A stretch of 64,000 nt of DNA from Achromobacter deleyi (GCF_902859705.1 NZ_CADIJO010000005.1:62001-126000), one strand, 5' to 3'. Counted from the stretch's first letter, positions 52,523 to 62,466 are shown. Translations and numbers: made by a program. Notes: generated by a model not told the origin, from the sequence alone.

Positions 52523-53293
52523 TCAGGCCAGTTGCGGCGGTGCGATGCGAATGCCGTGGGCCTCGAGCCGGGCCCGCGTGGCCTGCACCAGCGCCAGGGC
52601 GCCGGGGGTATCGCTGTGGATGCAGACGGAATCGAACCCGATGGCGATGTCACGTCCCTCGACGGTGCGCACCTTGCCCTGGACGCAGGCGCGCAGCACC
52701 TTGTCGGCCACCTGCTGCGGATCCAGCGCTTGCGTGTACCGCGTGAACACGATCGAGCCGCTGGCGTCGTAATCCCGATCGGCATAGAACTCGCGCACCA
52801 CGGGCACGCCCATTTCCCGCGCCACCTGGCAGGTCACGGACTGTTCCATGCAATACAGCATCAACGTCGGTTCCAGGTCGCGCAAAGTCTCCACCAGCCG
52901 ACGCGACAGCGTTTCGTCCCGCGCGGCGCGCATGTACAACGCGCCATGCGGCTTCACATGCTGCAGACGCAGCCCATGCAGGCGGGCGAATTCGCGCAGC
53001 GCGCCCAACTGGTAGACGATGTCGTTGACCAGGCCCTCGGCGCTTTCGTTCAGGTCACGTCGGCCAAAGCCCACCAGATCACGAAACCCCGGATGCGCGC
53101 CGATGCCGATGCCGTGCTCGCGCGCCATCTTGACCATGCGGTTCATGATGTTGGGGTCCCCGGCATGAAATCCGGTGGCGATATTGGCCGAACTGATCAG
53201 TGGCATGATCGCGTCATCCACGTCGTCGCCGATCTTCCAGGGTCCAAATCCCTCGCCCATGTCGGAGTTCAGGTCTATCGTCGCCTTGGTCAT
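52523..53293 (-). CDS. pxpA: LamB/YcsF family 5-oxoprolinase subunit A
   Basis: A 256-residue TIM-barrel-like deacetylase-fold protein. It has [14 protein letters not shown] at the start, then [29 protein letters not shown] and [10 protein letters not shown], all characteristic of PxpA. In the 5-oxoprolinase complex PxpA provides the hydrolytic site of the lactam ring. It is the first gene of the six-gene operon and is divergent from a LysR gene. Confidence 0.95.
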   Translation of the reverse strand: MTKATIDLNSDMGEGFGPWKIGDDVDDAIMPLISSANIATGFHAGDPNIMNRMVKMAREHGIGIGAHPGFRDLVGFGRRDLNESAEGLVNDIVYQLGALREFARLHGLRLQHVKPHGALYMRAARDETLSRRLVETLRDLEPTLMLYCMEQSVTCQVAREMGVPVVREFYADRDYDASGSIVFTRYTQALDPQQVADKVLRACVQGKVRTVEGRDIAIGFDSVCIHSDTPGALALVQATRARLEAHGIRIAPPQLA

Positions 53294-53455
53294 GAAACAG
53301 GGTCCTCCTTTCTACCTGCGGGCCGATTGCCCGCGTCATGGCTGCACAGTAGCGAAGGCACCAAGGGATAAAAAGTTCTTTTTTTGGATCGATCTTTATC
53401 TGAATTTTCGATACCCCGTCTCATGCACCACATCAGGGCACTCGACGGATTCCTA

Positions 53456-53485
53456 TGGGAATTCAGGGATTTCCCTGAAATCCCA
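53456..53485. promoter_or_regulatory. 30-bp near-perfect palindrome between pxpA and the LysR gene
   Basis: The 18-bp core TTCAGGGATTTCCCTGAA (53462-53479) is a perfect palindrome. It extends on each side through one A-A mismatch into TGGGA (53456-53460) and TCCCA (53481-53485). It lies about 70 bases before the LysR start and 160 bases before pxpA, so it is a strong candidate operator for the LysR regulator. Confidence 0.75.
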
Positions 53486-53553
53486 GGCACGCTGATGGTG
53501 CGGATAAACAGATATCCTGTGGCTTCACTATCTATTAATCAGATAAGCCCGTC

Positions 53554-54474
53554 ATGTCACTCACGCTTCGGCAACTCAAATATTTCGTCGCGGCTGCCGA
53601 ACTGGGACAGATCTCGCAGGCGGCGATCCAGCTCGCCATTTCACAATCGGCCGTCACCACCGCGATCCGCGAGCTCGAAGACATCGTCGGTTCGCCCCTG
53701 TTCCTGCGTGGCGCCAACGGCGTCGCCCTGACCGAAACCGGCCGCGGTTTTCTCAACCACGCCTACAACATCCTGTCGTCGGTCGACGAGGCCTTGCGCA
53801 TGCCCCGGGCCGACGCGCGCGAAAGCGGCCGCCTGCTGCTGGCGGCCTCGTACACCGTGATCGGCTACTTCCTTCCTTATCACCTGCAGCGCCTGTCGCA
53901 GCTCTACCCCAATCTGGATATCCAGCTGCACGAGCTCAACCGCAACGCCATCGAAGAAGGACTGATCGCGCACCGCTACGACATGGCGGTGCTGCTCACT
54001 TCCAACGTGGTGAATCCCGAACTGGCGGTAGAGCATTTCTTCGGTTCGCCACGGCGCCTGTGGGTGCCGGCACGCCATCCCCTCCTGGCGCGCGATACCG
54101 TCACGCTTGAGGACGTGGCGGAAGAACCCTTCATCATGCTCACCGTCGACGAGGCCGCCCACACCGCCCTGCGCTACTGGAGCGAAACGCCCTTCCGACC
54201 CGACGTGCGCCTGCGCACCTCGTCCGTCGAAGCGGTGCGCAGCACGGTCGCCAACGGCGGCGGCGTCGCGGTGCTGTCGGACATGGTCTATCGGCCCTGG
54301 TCATTGGAAGGCCGCCGCATCGAGACCATCCAGCTCAAAGACCCGATCCCGCCCATGAACGTCGGCCTGGCCTGGCGCAAGGGCACCGACATCTCCGGCC
54401 CCAGGCGCGTGCTGCGCGACTACTTCCGCCACGCCTATGCCTTGCCACGTGGGACGGATAGCGTGCGGGTCTGA
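53554..54474 (+). CDS. LysR-family regulator of the pxp operon (predicted)
   Basis: A 306-residue LysR protein. The HTH is at about residues 18-52 (ISQAAIQLAISQSAVTTAIRELE) and the effector domain follows, with ASYTVIGYFLPYHLQRL at its beginning. Its divergent position across a 260-base region holding a 30-bp palindrome points to control of the pxpA-to-permease operon. The effector is probably a substrate of that pathway. Confidence 0.92.
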   Translation: MSLTLRQLKYFVAAAELGQISQAAIQLAISQSAVTTAIRELEDIVGSPLFLRGANGVALTETGRGFLNHAYNILSSVDEALRMPRADARESGRLLLAASYTVIGYFLPYHLQRLSQLYPNLDIQLHELNRNAIEEGLIAHRYDMAVLLTSNVVNPELAVEHFFGSPRRLWVPARHPLLARDTVTLEDVAEEPFIMLTVDEAAHTALRYWSETPFRPDVRLRTSSVEAVRSTVANGGGVAVLSDMVYRPWSLEGRRIETIQLKDPIPPMNVGLAWRKGTDISGPRRVLRDYFRHAYALPRGTDSVRV

Positions 54475-54504
54475 TACGGATTCAACCACTTGACGGAGAA
54501 CGAC

Positions 54505-55167
54505 ATGAGCATCGACAGGCCTGCCACGGACGACAGCGCAAGTGCAGAACAGCTATTCCACGACGCCACCAAACGAAGCGCCCTGCAAGCCATCTTGCGC
54601 GGCGTGGAGAGCTTCCAGATTCCCACGTCGATCGACTGGCCCGCCGCCCGGCAGCACTTCCCCGACAACGACGGCCAATGGAAATTCTCGGCCGTTCTGA
54701 TCGCCATCGTGCCGCGGCCCGAGCCGACGATCCTGCTTACGCAACGTTCGTCAGGTCTCAGTGAATACTCATCGCACGTCAGCTTTCCGGGCGGTCGCCC
54801 CGAGGCGGCCGACAGCACTGTCGGCGCCACCGCCCTGCGCGAAGCCTTCGAAGAAATCCGCCTGGCTCCCAACGCTGTGCGCTTGATCGGCTGCTTGCCG
54901 CTGCACAAGACCCGCAAGCGCAATCACGCCATTTTTCCGGTCGTCGGCATCACCTCGGAAAGTGCGCGCTGGGAAGTATCTCCGGCGGAAGTCGAATCGA
55001 TCTTCGAGTTCCCTTTCAACGCACTGCTCAACCCGGATCTGCTTCGTCAATACGTCGACGGTGAACGCGCCGGCGCCTGGTATTGGGCCGAACAGCAACA
55101 CGATATCTGGGGCGTCACCGCGCTTATCTTGAAATCGCTGGCGGCGTTGGCATCCGCGCGCGAATAG
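54505..55167 (+). CDS. Nudix hydrolase (CoA pyrophosphatase-like)
   Basis: A 220-residue Nudix protein. Its box lies around residues 90-118: SFPGGRPEAADSTVGATALREAFEEIRL, with REAFEE intact. The usual Gly after EE is Arg (EEIRL), and Asp replaces the first Glu position, as in some CoA pyrophosphatases. The N-terminal extension FSAVLIAIVPRP matches the CoA pyrophosphatase branch. ATG 54505, preceded by GGAGAA, is preferred over TTG 54490. It follows the LysR gene after 30 bases. Confidence 0.88.
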   Translation: MSIDRPATDDSASAEQLFHDATKRSALQAILRGVESFQIPTSIDWPAARQHFPDNDGQWKFSAVLIAIVPRPEPTILLTQRSSGLSEYSSHVSFPGGRPEAADSTVGATALREAFEEIRLAPNAVRLIGCLPLHKTRKRNHAIFPVVGITSESARWEVSPAEVESIFEFPFNALLNPDLLRQYVDGERAGAWYWAEQQHDIWGVTALILKSLAALASARE

Positions 55168-55225
55168 CATCCACGGCAGTTGCAGTCTTCATCCATCGTC
55201 CCTACCTCTGCGAATCCGCAAAAAG

Positions 55226-56656
55226 ATGGCCTGCACAGACAAGCTCCACGAATTCGATGACACGGGCTTTGACAGCCCCCGGCGCTATTTCGCAGCCGCC
55301 GCCATCCTGATCGGCGTCTTCATGTCGGCGCTGGATAGTTCCATCGTCAACATTGCCCTGCCCACCATCGCGATCGACCTGGACGTCGATGCCGCCGAGG
55401 TCATCTGGGTGGCCAATGCCTACCAGGTCGCCAGTGCGGCCATCATGCTGACTTGCGCATCCCTGGGTTCACGGATCGGCGAAAGGCAGTTCTACACGCT
55501 GGGACTGATCCTGTTCACCATCGCCTCGCTCGGTTGCGGCCTGGCTCCCTCATACCCGGCCCTGGTGGCCTTGCGAATACTGCAAGGCATCAGCTACGCC
55601 GTACTCATCAGCGTGGGCTACGGCCTTTACCGCGTCATCTTTCCGCCCGCGTCCTTGGGCACCGTGTTCGGCCTGAACGCACTGGTGTTTGCGGTGGGCA
55701 CCGCCCTGGGCCCCACACTGGGAGGCCTCATCGTCTCGTATGCCTCGTGGCCCTGGCTGTTCTACATCAACATTCCCTTCGGGGTCGCCGCCATCGTATT
55801 CTCGATCATGGCGCTGGGAGGGGACAGCCACAAGGAGCAAGGATTCGACCTGCCGGGCGCCATCACCTCTGCCGTAGCCTTCGGCCTGTTCGTGCTTGCC
55901 GTCGATCAGATTGGCAGATGGGCTAACAGCACCGTGATCACACTGGGCGTCGTCTCGGTTCTGTTGATGCTGCTGTTCGCGTTTGGCCAGACCCAGGCCA
56001 GGCACCCGCTTCTGCCTTTGGACATTTTCCGGTCACGCCGCTATTCCTTTGCGGTCCTGATCTCCATCACGATGTTCGTGTCCCAGGGCATGGCGCTCGT
56101 CGCCTTACCCTTCGTGCTGCAGACCCGTTATGGCTACAGCGCGCTGGAATCCGCACTTGTCTTTACCCCCTGGCCCATCGCCGTCGCGCTGTGCGCACCT
56201 ATTGCCGGCCGCTTGGCAAACCGCTTGAATGCCACACAGGTATCAAGCATCGGCGTGTTGGCGTTTTGCACCGGACTCGGCTCACTTGCCTTGCTACCGG
56301 AGCAGCCTTCGGTCGAGAGCATCATCTGGCGCGTCGCCCTGTGCGGCATGGGCTATGGCTTCTTCCTGCCGCCCAACAACAAGGAAATGTTCGCCAACGC
56401 CGCCAAGAACCGCACCGCCACGGCATCGGGCGTGCTGTCTACGGCCAGGACCACCGGCCAATCCCTGGGCGCGGCGCTGGTGGCCGTCGTGATTGCATTG
56501 GTGGGCGGCCCACTGGCCAACGACAACGGAGCAAGCCGCGCAAGCACGACTGCCGATGGTCAATTTGCCGTCGTCGTCTTCACGCTCGCCAGCGTCATTG
56601 CCGCGTTGTCATTCCTGGCCAGCCTGGCGCGGGTGTACCGGCAGCGTGGCGAGTGA
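55226..56656 (+). CDS. MFS drug transporter, DHA2 family (14 TM)
   Basis: A 476-residue exporter of the 14-helix DHA2 type. The N-terminal motif FMSALDSSIVNIALPTIAIDL is diagnostic, followed by the loop GSRIGERQFYTLG. The substrate is probably a drug or organic cation. The Shine-Dalgarno match is weak. No regulator is adjacent, and the Nudix gene upstream is 58 bases away. Confidence 0.9.
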   Translation: MACTDKLHEFDDTGFDSPRRYFAAAAILIGVFMSALDSSIVNIALPTIAIDLDVDAAEVIWVANAYQVASAAIMLTCASLGSRIGERQFYTLGLILFTIASLGCGLAPSYPALVALRILQGISYAVLISVGYGLYRVIFPPASLGTVFGLNALVFAVGTALGPTLGGLIVSYASWPWLFYINIPFGVAAIVFSIMALGGDSHKEQGFDLPGAITSAVAFGLFVLAVDQIGRWANSTVITLGVVSVLLMLLFAFGQTQARHPLLPLDIFRSRRYSFAVLISITMFVSQGMALVALPFVLQTRYGYSALESALVFTPWPIAVALCAPIAGRLANRLNATQVSSIGVLAFCTGLGSLALLPEQPSVESIIWRVALCGMGYGFFLPPNNKEMFANAAKNRTATASGVLSTARTTGQSLGAALVAVVIALVGGPLANDNGASRASTTADGQFAVVVFTLASVIAALSFLASLARVYRQRGE

Positions 56657-56879
56657 ATGACAGTGTTCGCAATGCTCAATCGAACCGCCCGAAAATGTGG
56701 CTGCCGTGCGCATACGCGTCGTTGGCGCGGCTTGGGCCCACAGCACGACACGTGCTCTTGGTAGAGGTCATGGCACGTGCTCTTGGTATCCATCGTTGCG
56801 CGAGCTTTTGTCACGACTTTTGCGCGCAAAATGAAAAGGGGGTTAGTGATTTTCATCACTAACCCCCTTAGGGTATTGC
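56657..56879. other. intergenic region downstream of the DHA2 gene
   Basis: About 220 bases. They hold no gene I can support; the terminator of the tRNA is at the right end. Confidence 0.5.
56836..56869 (-). terminator. intrinsic terminator after tRNA-Pro
   Basis: AAGGGGGTTAGTGA (56836-56849) pairs with TCACTAACCCCCTT (56856-56869) around a 6-base loop: a 14-bp stem. On the minus strand the stem is followed by TTTTCAT. It sits eleven bases past the 3' end of tRNA-Pro. Confidence 0.9.
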
Positions 56880-56958
<79 letters not shown>

Positions 56959-57147
56959 AGAAAAAGAGTATAGCAGAACAAAAAATTGTTTGCACGCATT
57001 GGTGCAAAAAAAGTGCTGAATACTCAAAAAAATTTGCGTCCCCTGCGCGATGCCTGCATCACCTGCCTGCAGGTCTCGCGCACAAGACGCAAGGGTCCAG
57101 ATGTCGTGCTTGAAAAAAGTTCGTGCTTGCTTGAAGCGCGCCGCGCA

Positions 57148-57564
57148 TCAAGCCTGTGCAGTGCTGCTGGCGCTTGCGGCCGGCGTGCCCAGCGCTTCAC
57201 CGAGCATCGTCGACACGTTGCCCAGCTCGTTGCGCAAGGCTTGCATCTCGGCGCCGGTCAGGCGCACGGCGGCGTCTTGATCGTGCGGCGTATCGCGTGC
57301 ATCGCCCAGGCGATTGCGCGCACCGCTGATCGTGAAGCCCTGCTCGTACAGCAACGACCGGATGCGGCGGATCAGCAGAACTTCGTGGTGCTGATAGTAG
57401 CGGCGGTTGCCGCGCCGCTTGACCGGCTTGAGCTGCGTGAATTCCTGTTCCCAGTACCGCAAGACATGAGGCTTGACGCCACACAGGTCGCTGACTTCAC
57501 CGATGGTGAAATAGCGCTTGGCGGGAATGGGCGGTAGGGTTACGGTGGATTCAGTACGTGTCAT
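57148..57564 (-). CDS. MerR-family transcriptional regulator
   Basis: A 138-residue MerR-type protein. The winged-helix DNA-binding region is YFTIGEVSDLCGVKPHVLRYWEQEFTQLKPVKRRGNRRYYQ (about 18-58). The short C terminus lacks an obvious metal-binding motif. It lies 58 bases downstream of ihfA on the same strand, a common arrangement in proteobacteria. Its target is unknown. Confidence 0.93.
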   Translation of the reverse strand: MTRTESTVTLPPIPAKRYFTIGEVSDLCGVKPHVLRYWEQEFTQLKPVKRRGNRRYYQHHEVLLIRRIRSLLYEQGFTISGARNRLGDARDTPHDQDAAVRLTGAEMQALRNELGNVSTMLGEALGTPAASASSTAQA

Positions 57565-57622
57565 AAGAGAATTTTATGCCGCGCGGAAGTCGAGTGCCGA
57601 TAACAATTACCGACAAAGCGTA

Positions 57623-57961
57623 TCACTCCTCGGCGTCGGGCGCCGTGGGAGTGGCCTGCTCGACCACGCTCTTGAGTTTCTGGCTGGCGTGGAACGTGAC
57701 CACGCGGCGGGCGGCGATGGGTATGGTCTCGCCGGTCTTGGGATTGCGGCCGGGGCGCGGCGGTTTGTCGCGCACCTGGAAGTTTCCGAAGCCCGAAAGC
57801 TTGACGGAATCGCCGCGCGCCAAGGCGTCGCGGATTTCCTCGAAGAACGTGTCGACGATGTCCTTGGCTTCGCGTTTGTTCAGGCCGACCCGCTCAAAGA
57901 GCAGTTCGGCCAGCTCGGCCTTGGTCAGGGTGCGCGGCTCGGCAAGCATACTGTTCCCCAT
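57623..57961 (-). CDS. ihfA: integration host factor subunit alpha
   Basis: A 112-residue HU/IHF protein. The fold begins [17 protein letters not shown], and the DNA-bending arm contains [23 protein letters not shown]. It bends DNA as a heterodimer with IHF-beta. The first four residues (MGNS) precede an internal Met that is an alternative start, so the length may be 108. It starts three bases after pheT, so the two are cotranscribed. Confidence 0.97.
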   Translation of the reverse strand: MGNSMLAEPRTLTKAELAELLFERVGLNKREAKDIVDTFFEEIRDALARGDSVKLSGFGNFQVRDKPPRPGRNPKTGETIPIAARRVVTFHASQKLKSVVEQATPTAPDAEE

Positions 57962-57964
57962 GGT

Positions 57965-60382
57965 TCAAGCACGCTGGCGCGCGCCGTGGGCACTGACCAA
58001 AGCGTCTTTGATGCGTGCCAGGCAATCGGCCACCCGGGCTTCGTCCAGTGTGACTTCAGTGTCCTGTAGCCAGAAACGGAACGCAAGGCTTTTTTCGGCC
58101 ACGGGCTGGTCGCCCTGGGCCTTCTCGCGCCACACGTCGAACAGGCGCACGTCCTGCACCACCGCCAGTTGCGGATCGGCCTTGACGGCGGCAGCGACGG
58201 TGTCCAGCATCGATTGCGCGGTGACCGGCGCATCGACCCACAGGGCCAGATCGCGCACCACCACGGGCTGGCGCGACAGCTCGCGCACCTGCGGCAACTC
58301 GCCTTCGGACAGTGCAGCCACGTCGACTTCGAACACGACCGGCGCGTGCGCCAGGTCGGCTTGCTGGGCCAGGCGCGGGTGCAATTCACCGATCCAGCCG
58401 ACCTGCTGGCCGTCCAGTTCGATGCGGGCGCTGCGGCCCGGATGCAGCGCCGGGTAGGCGGCGGCCTCGAAGCGCAGGCGGCTGCCGCGCGCGCCGAAGA
58501 GCGCCTGCACGTCCGTCTTCACGTCGTAGAAATCCACCTGGCGCGTGGGCACGCCCCATTGTTCTTCGACCACCGGGCCCCAGGCAGCGCCGGCCAGCTT
58601 CAGGGGCTGGCGCACGCCGGCCACGGCCAGCGGGCCGTCTTCGGCCGCAGCATCGCGCACGAAAACGCGGCCCAGCTCGAACAGGCGCACGCGCGTCTGC
58701 TTGCGGTTGGCGTTGTGGCGGATGTTGGCGACCAGGCTGGCGATCAGGCTGGAACGCATCACCGACAGATGGCTGGCGATGGGGTTGACCAGCTTGACCG
58801 GCGTGTCGTTGCCCGCGTAGTCGCGTTCCCAGTCGGCTTCGACGAAGCTGTAGTTCACGACTTCCTGGTAGTCCTGCGCAGCGGCCAGGCGGCGCAGCGC
58901 GTGGGCGCCGCGGCGCACTTCCGGCTGCGAGAACATCTTGGCGCGCGCCATCGGCGGCACGGTGGGAATGTTCTCGAAGCCGTAGATGCGAGCCACTTCC
59001 TCGATCAGGTCTTCTTCGATTACCAGATCGAAACGGTACGACGGCGGCGTGACGATGAAGTCATCGCCTTCGACCGTGAATTCCAGGCCCAGGCTGTTGA
59101 AGATCTTGGCCACGTCGGCTTGCGTGACGGGCACGCCCAGCACGCGGTGGCAACGCGCCAGGCGCATGCGCACCGGCTCGCGCTTGGGCAGGTTGACGAT
59201 CTGGTCGTCCAGCGGACCGGCCTGGCCGCCGCAGATGTCGACGATCAGGCGCGTGATGAATTCAATGTGCTGCGGGATCGTGGCGTAGTCCACGCCGCGC
59301 TCGCCGCGGTGGCTGGCTTCAGAGCTGAACTTGAAGCGGCGCGCGCGGCCGGCCAGCGATTGCGGCCACCAGAACGCGGCTTCCAGATAGATGTTGGTCG
59401 TGTCCAGCGTGACCGACGTGGCTTCGCCGCCCATGATGCCGGCCAGGCTTTCGACCTGGTCGCCCGCCACCACCACGCCTACCTTGGCGTCCAGCGTGAC
59501 GGTCTGGCCGTTCAGCAGTTCAAGGGTCTCGCCTTCGCGGGCCCAACGCACCGACAGGTCGCCGTGGATCTTGTCCAGATCGAACACGTGCGAGGGGCGG
59601 CCCAGTTCCAGCATGACGTAGTTGGAGATGTCGACCAGCGCCGACACCGAACGCTGACCGGCGCGCTCAAGGCGCGTCTTCATCCATTCCGGGGTCTCTG
59701 CGCGGGCATTCACGCCGCGGATCACGCGGCCGCCGAAACGGCCGCACAGATCAGGGGCTTCGACCTTGACGGGCAGCACTTCGTCCAGCGTCACCGGCAC
59801 GGCCTTGGCCGTGGGCACCGACAGCGGCGCGCCGGTCAGGGCGGCGACTTCGCGCGCCACGCCCAGGATCGAGAGGCAGTCGGCACGGTTGGGCGTCATC
59901 TTCAGCGTGAAGAGCGTGTCGTCCAGGTCCAGCACGTCGCGGATCGACTGGCCCGGCACGAAGTCGGCCGGCAGTTCCAACAGGCCGCCGTGGTCTTGCG
60001 ACAGGCCCAGTTCGCGGGCCGAGCACAGCATGCCCGACGATTGCACGCCGCGCATCTTGGCCACGCCGATCTTCATGCCGCCGGGCAGTTCCGCACCCAC
60101 GCGGGCCAGCGGCACTTTCAGGCCGGCGGCCGCGTTGGGCGCGCCGCAGACGATCGTCAGCAGCGTGCCCGAACCGTCGTCCACTTGGCAGACGCGCAGC
60201 TTGTCGGCATCGGGATGCGGAGCGATCTCGACGATGTGGCCCACCACCACGCCGCTGAACGCGGGTGCGGCCGGCACGGTGTCTTCGACTTCCAGGCCGG
60301 CCATGGTGAGCCGGTGCGCGAGTTCGTCGGTTGCGATCGGGGGATTGACCAGCGTACGCAGCCAGGATTCGGGAAATTGCAT
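57965..60382 (-). CDS. pheT: phenylalanyl-tRNA synthetase beta subunit
   Basis: An 805-residue subunit with the N-terminal tRNA-binding-like OB domain ([24 protein letters not shown]), the B3/B4 editing domain, the B5 domain and the C-terminal ferredoxin-like anticodon-binding domain. It pairs with PheS to charge tRNA-Phe. It follows pheS after 12 bases and is followed by ihfA three bases on. Confidence 0.98.
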   Translation of the reverse strand: MQFPESWLRTLVNPPIATDELAHRLTMAGLEVEDTVPAAPAFSGVVVGHIVEIAPHPDADKLRVCQVDDGSGTLLTIVCGAPNAAAGLKVPLARVGAELPGGMKIGVAKMRGVQSSGMLCSARELGLSQDHGGLLELPADFVPGQSIRDVLDLDDTLFTLKMTPNRADCLSILGVAREVAALTGAPLSVPTAKAVPVTLDEVLPVKVEAPDLCGRFGGRVIRGVNARAETPEWMKTRLERAGQRSVSALVDISNYVMLELGRPSHVFDLDKIHGDLSVRWAREGETLELLNGQTVTLDAKVGVVVAGDQVESLAGIMGGEATSVTLDTTNIYLEAAFWWPQSLAGRARRFKFSSEASHRGERGVDYATIPQHIEFITRLIVDICGGQAGPLDDQIVNLPKREPVRMRLARCHRVLGVPVTQADVAKIFNSLGLEFTVEGDDFIVTPPSYRFDLVIEEDLIEEVARIYGFENIPTVPPMARAKMFSQPEVRRGAHALRRLAAAQDYQEVVNYSFVEADWERDYAGNDTPVKLVNPIASHLSVMRSSLIASLVANIRHNANRKQTRVRLFELGRVFVRDAAAEDGPLAVAGVRQPLKLAGAAWGPVVEEQWGVPTRQVDFYDVKTDVQALFGARGSRLRFEAAAYPALHPGRSARIELDGQQVGWIGELHPRLAQQADLAHAPVVFEVDVAALSEGELPQVRELSRQPVVVRDLALWVDAPVTAQSMLDTVAAAVKADPQLAVVQDVRLFDVWREKAQGDQPVAEKSLAFRFWLQDTEVTLDEARVADCLARIKDALVSAHGARQRA

Positions 60383-60394
60383 GATCAGCCGTCT

Positions 60395-61417
60395 TTATTC
60401 GTTGAACTGGCGCAGGAAGCGCAAATCGCCTTCGTAGAACTGGCGCAGGTCGTTGACGCCATAGCGCAGCATCGTCAGGCGCTCAAGGCCGGAACCGAAG
60501 GCAAAGCCGATGTAGCGCTCGGGGTCCAGGCCGAAGTTGCGCACCACTTGGGGATGCACCTGGCCCGAACCGGAGATCTCCAGCCAGCGGCCACGATTGG
60601 GCCCCGACGTGAACATCATGTCGATTTCGGCGGACGGTTCGGTGAACGGGAAGAACGACGGGCGGAAACGCACGACGAGGTCGTCGCTTTCGAAGAAGCA
60701 ACGCAGGAAATCGGTGTACACGCCCTTCAGGTCGGCGAACGAAATGTCTTCGGCGATCCAGAGCCCTTCCACCTGGTGGAACATGGGCGAGTGCGTGGCG
60801 TCGCTGTCGACGCGATAGGTGCGCCCCGGCGCGATGACCTTGATGGGCGGCTTGTGCATGCGGGCATAACGCACCTGCATGGGGCTGGTGTGCGTGCGCA
60901 GCAACAGCGGCAGGCCGTCAGCGTCTTTCATGTCGACGTAGAACGTGTCCTGCATCGAACGCGCCGGATGGTCCAGCGGATTGTTCAGCGCGGTAAAATT
61001 GGTCCAGTCGTTTTCCACTTCGGGGCCGTCGGCCACATCGAAGCCAATGGAGCGGAAGATCTCTTCGACGCGTTCCCAGGTCCGGATCACCGGATGGATG
61101 CCGCCCGGCACGCGGCCGCGGCCCGGAAGCGATACGTCAATGGTTTCGGAAGCCAGTCGGGCGTCCAGTTCGGCCTGCGCCAACGCGGCGCGGCGCAGAT
61201 TCAGGAGCTCTTCGACCTTTTGCTTGGCCTGATTGATCCGGGCGCCCATGTCGCGCTTCTGCTCGGGATCGAGCTTGCCCAAGCCTTTGAGCAGCACCGT
61301 CAGCGCGCCATCCTTGCCCAGGAAGCGGGCCTTTGCATTTTCGAGCGCGGCGGCGTCCGTGGCCGCGGCGAAGCGTTCTTGCGCCTGGGAAACCAGGTCG
61401 TCAACCGATTGAGTCAT
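60395..61417 (-). CDS. pheS: phenylalanyl-tRNA synthetase alpha subunit
   Basis: A 340-residue class II synthetase subunit. An N-terminal coiled coil ([16 protein letters not shown] to about residue 85) is followed by the catalytic domain with motif 2 ([11 protein letters not shown]) and motif 3 ([19 protein letters not shown]). The hairpin upstream, between rplT and pheS, may be an attenuator. Confidence 0.98.
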   Translation of the reverse strand: MTQSVDDLVSQAQERFAAATDAAALENAKARFLGKDGALTVLLKGLGKLDPEQKRDMGARINQAKQKVEELLNLRRAALAQAELDARLASETIDVSLPGRGRVPGGIHPVIRTWERVEEIFRSIGFDVADGPEVENDWTNFTALNNPLDHPARSMQDTFYVDMKDADGLPLLLRTHTSPMQVRYARMHKPPIKVIAPGRTYRVDSDATHSPMFHQVEGLWIAEDISFADLKGVYTDFLRCFFESDDLVVRFRPSFFPFTEPSAEIDMMFTSGPNRGRWLEISGSGQVHPQVVRNFGLDPERYIGFAFGSGLERLTMLRYGVNDLRQFYEGDLRFLRQFNE

Positions 61418-61436
61418 GAAATCCAGCCTTCAAAAC

Positions 61437-61465
61437 GCAAACGGGGCCATTACAGCCCCGTTTGC
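61437..61465. terminator. hairpin between rplT and pheS, candidate attenuator
   Basis: GCAAACGGGGC and GCCCCGTTTGC form a perfect 11-bp stem with a seven-base loop. On the minus strand it is followed by GTTTTG. It sits 20 bases before the pheS start, the position of the known attenuator of E. coli pheST. No leader peptide was identified. Confidence 0.65.
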
Positions 61466-61494
61466 AGCGATGCGCGATGAGTTAAAGCGCGCGA

Positions 61495-61854
61495 TCAGGC
61501 AGCCAAGGCAGCCTTGGCTTGCTGCACGATGGCGGCAAAGCCGGCCTTGTCGCGCACGGCCAGATCGGCCAGGACCTTGCGGTCGAGTTCGATGGCAGCC
61601 TTCTTCAGACCAGCGATGAACACGCTGTAGCTGACGCCGTGTTCGCGGACGGCAGCGTTGATACGCGTGATCCACAGCGCGCGGAACGTGCGCTTCTTGT
61701 TACGACGGTCGCGGTAGGCGTATTGGCCAGCGCGCATGACGGCTTGCTTGGCAATACGGAACACATTACCGCGGCGGCCACGGTAACCCTTGGCGGCGGA
61801 AATGACTTTCTTGTGACGTGCGCGGGCAGTAACGCCGCGTTTGACGCGAGGCAT
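61495..61854 (-). CDS. rplT: 50S ribosomal protein L20
   Basis: A 119-residue ribosomal protein. It begins [28 protein letters not shown] and is basic throughout. In E. coli, L20 represses its own operon. It follows rpmI by 17 bases. Confidence 0.98.
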   Translation of the reverse strand: MPRVKRGVTARARHKKVISAAKGYRGRRGNVFRIAKQAVMRAGQYAYRDRRNKKRTFRALWITRINAAVREHGVSYSVFIAGLKKAAIELDRKVLADLAVRDKAGFAAIVQQAKAALAA

Positions 61855-61871
61855 AGTAGATCTCCCTTAGA

Positions 61872-62069
61872 TCAAGCGAAAGGCATCATGGCCTTGACGG
61901 AGGCCACGTTGGTTTCATGGACCGCAGCCGAACCGCGCAGCTGGCGCTTGTTCTTGGTGGTCTTCTTGGTCAGGATGTGACGCTTGAACGCCTGACCACG
62001 CTTGATGGATCCGCTGCCGCGAACCTTAAAGCGCTTTGCGGCGCTTTTCTTGGTTTTCATCTTGGGCAT
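61872..62069 (-). CDS. rpmI: 50S ribosomal protein L35
   Basis: A 65-residue basic protein beginning [24 protein letters not shown], clearly L35. It heads the rpmI-rplT group here. In many bacteria infC lies just upstream; here the upstream gene is comM. Confidence 0.97.
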
Positions 62070-62466
62070 GATGATTCCCTAAACTAAACACTGATTGTTG
62101 ATTTACATGACGCGAGGTGCTTGGCGCAAGGCGGTTGGCGGTCTGTCCGCACCCGGCATCGCTGCCTGGGGAACACGCTACCTACACCATTGCGGCAAAA
62201 CTTTAGGACCTCTTGCCACTTCTTGGGGGGGTACTGCTTGGGGTACTGCTTGGGGTACTGCTTAGATACTGCTTGGGGTACTACGCTTTTTCCCGCTTTT
62301 TCCAAACATTCCAGACAAAAAAGATAGCCTGGATCCGGGAAAGCCTTTGATTATATGGTGATTTCCCAGGTTTTGTCGAGCCGGTTGGCAGGTCGGCGCG
62401 GCGCCCTGCCTGCGCCAGGGGGACGGAACCCGTCCGAACAGGCGCTCTAGCACGGGAAACGGGCCA
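62070..62466. other. leader region of rpmI with tandem repeats
   Basis: About 400 bases separate rpmI from comM. No gene is supported. It contains GGGGTACTGCTT in tandem (62228-62284) and probably the promoter of the rpmI operon. An open frame of 73 codons on the minus strand spans the repeats but has poor composition and no ribosome-binding site. Confidence 0.55.
62228..62284. repeat. 12-bp tandem repeat upstream of rpmI
   Basis: GGGGTACTGCTT occurs three times in perfect tandem (62228-62263), then as the degenerate 11-base AGATACTGCTT and the partial GGGGTACTAC. If translated it would give repeated YPKQ units, but no gene is supported. The copy number may vary between strains. Confidence 0.9.

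Noticed and set aside
58169-61480. Open frame of 1103 codons opposite pheT and pheS
   Set aside because: It is antisense to two clearly recognised genes, and its composition (His, Gln, Arg, Val rich) is that of a GC-rich shadow frame.
62228-62284. Tandem repeat considered as a CRISPR array
   Set aside because: Units of 12 bases adjoin without spacers.
62084-62305. 73-codon frame across the tandem repeats before rpmI
   Set aside because: Its YPKQ repeats come from the DNA repeat; there is no ribosome-binding site and no family match.
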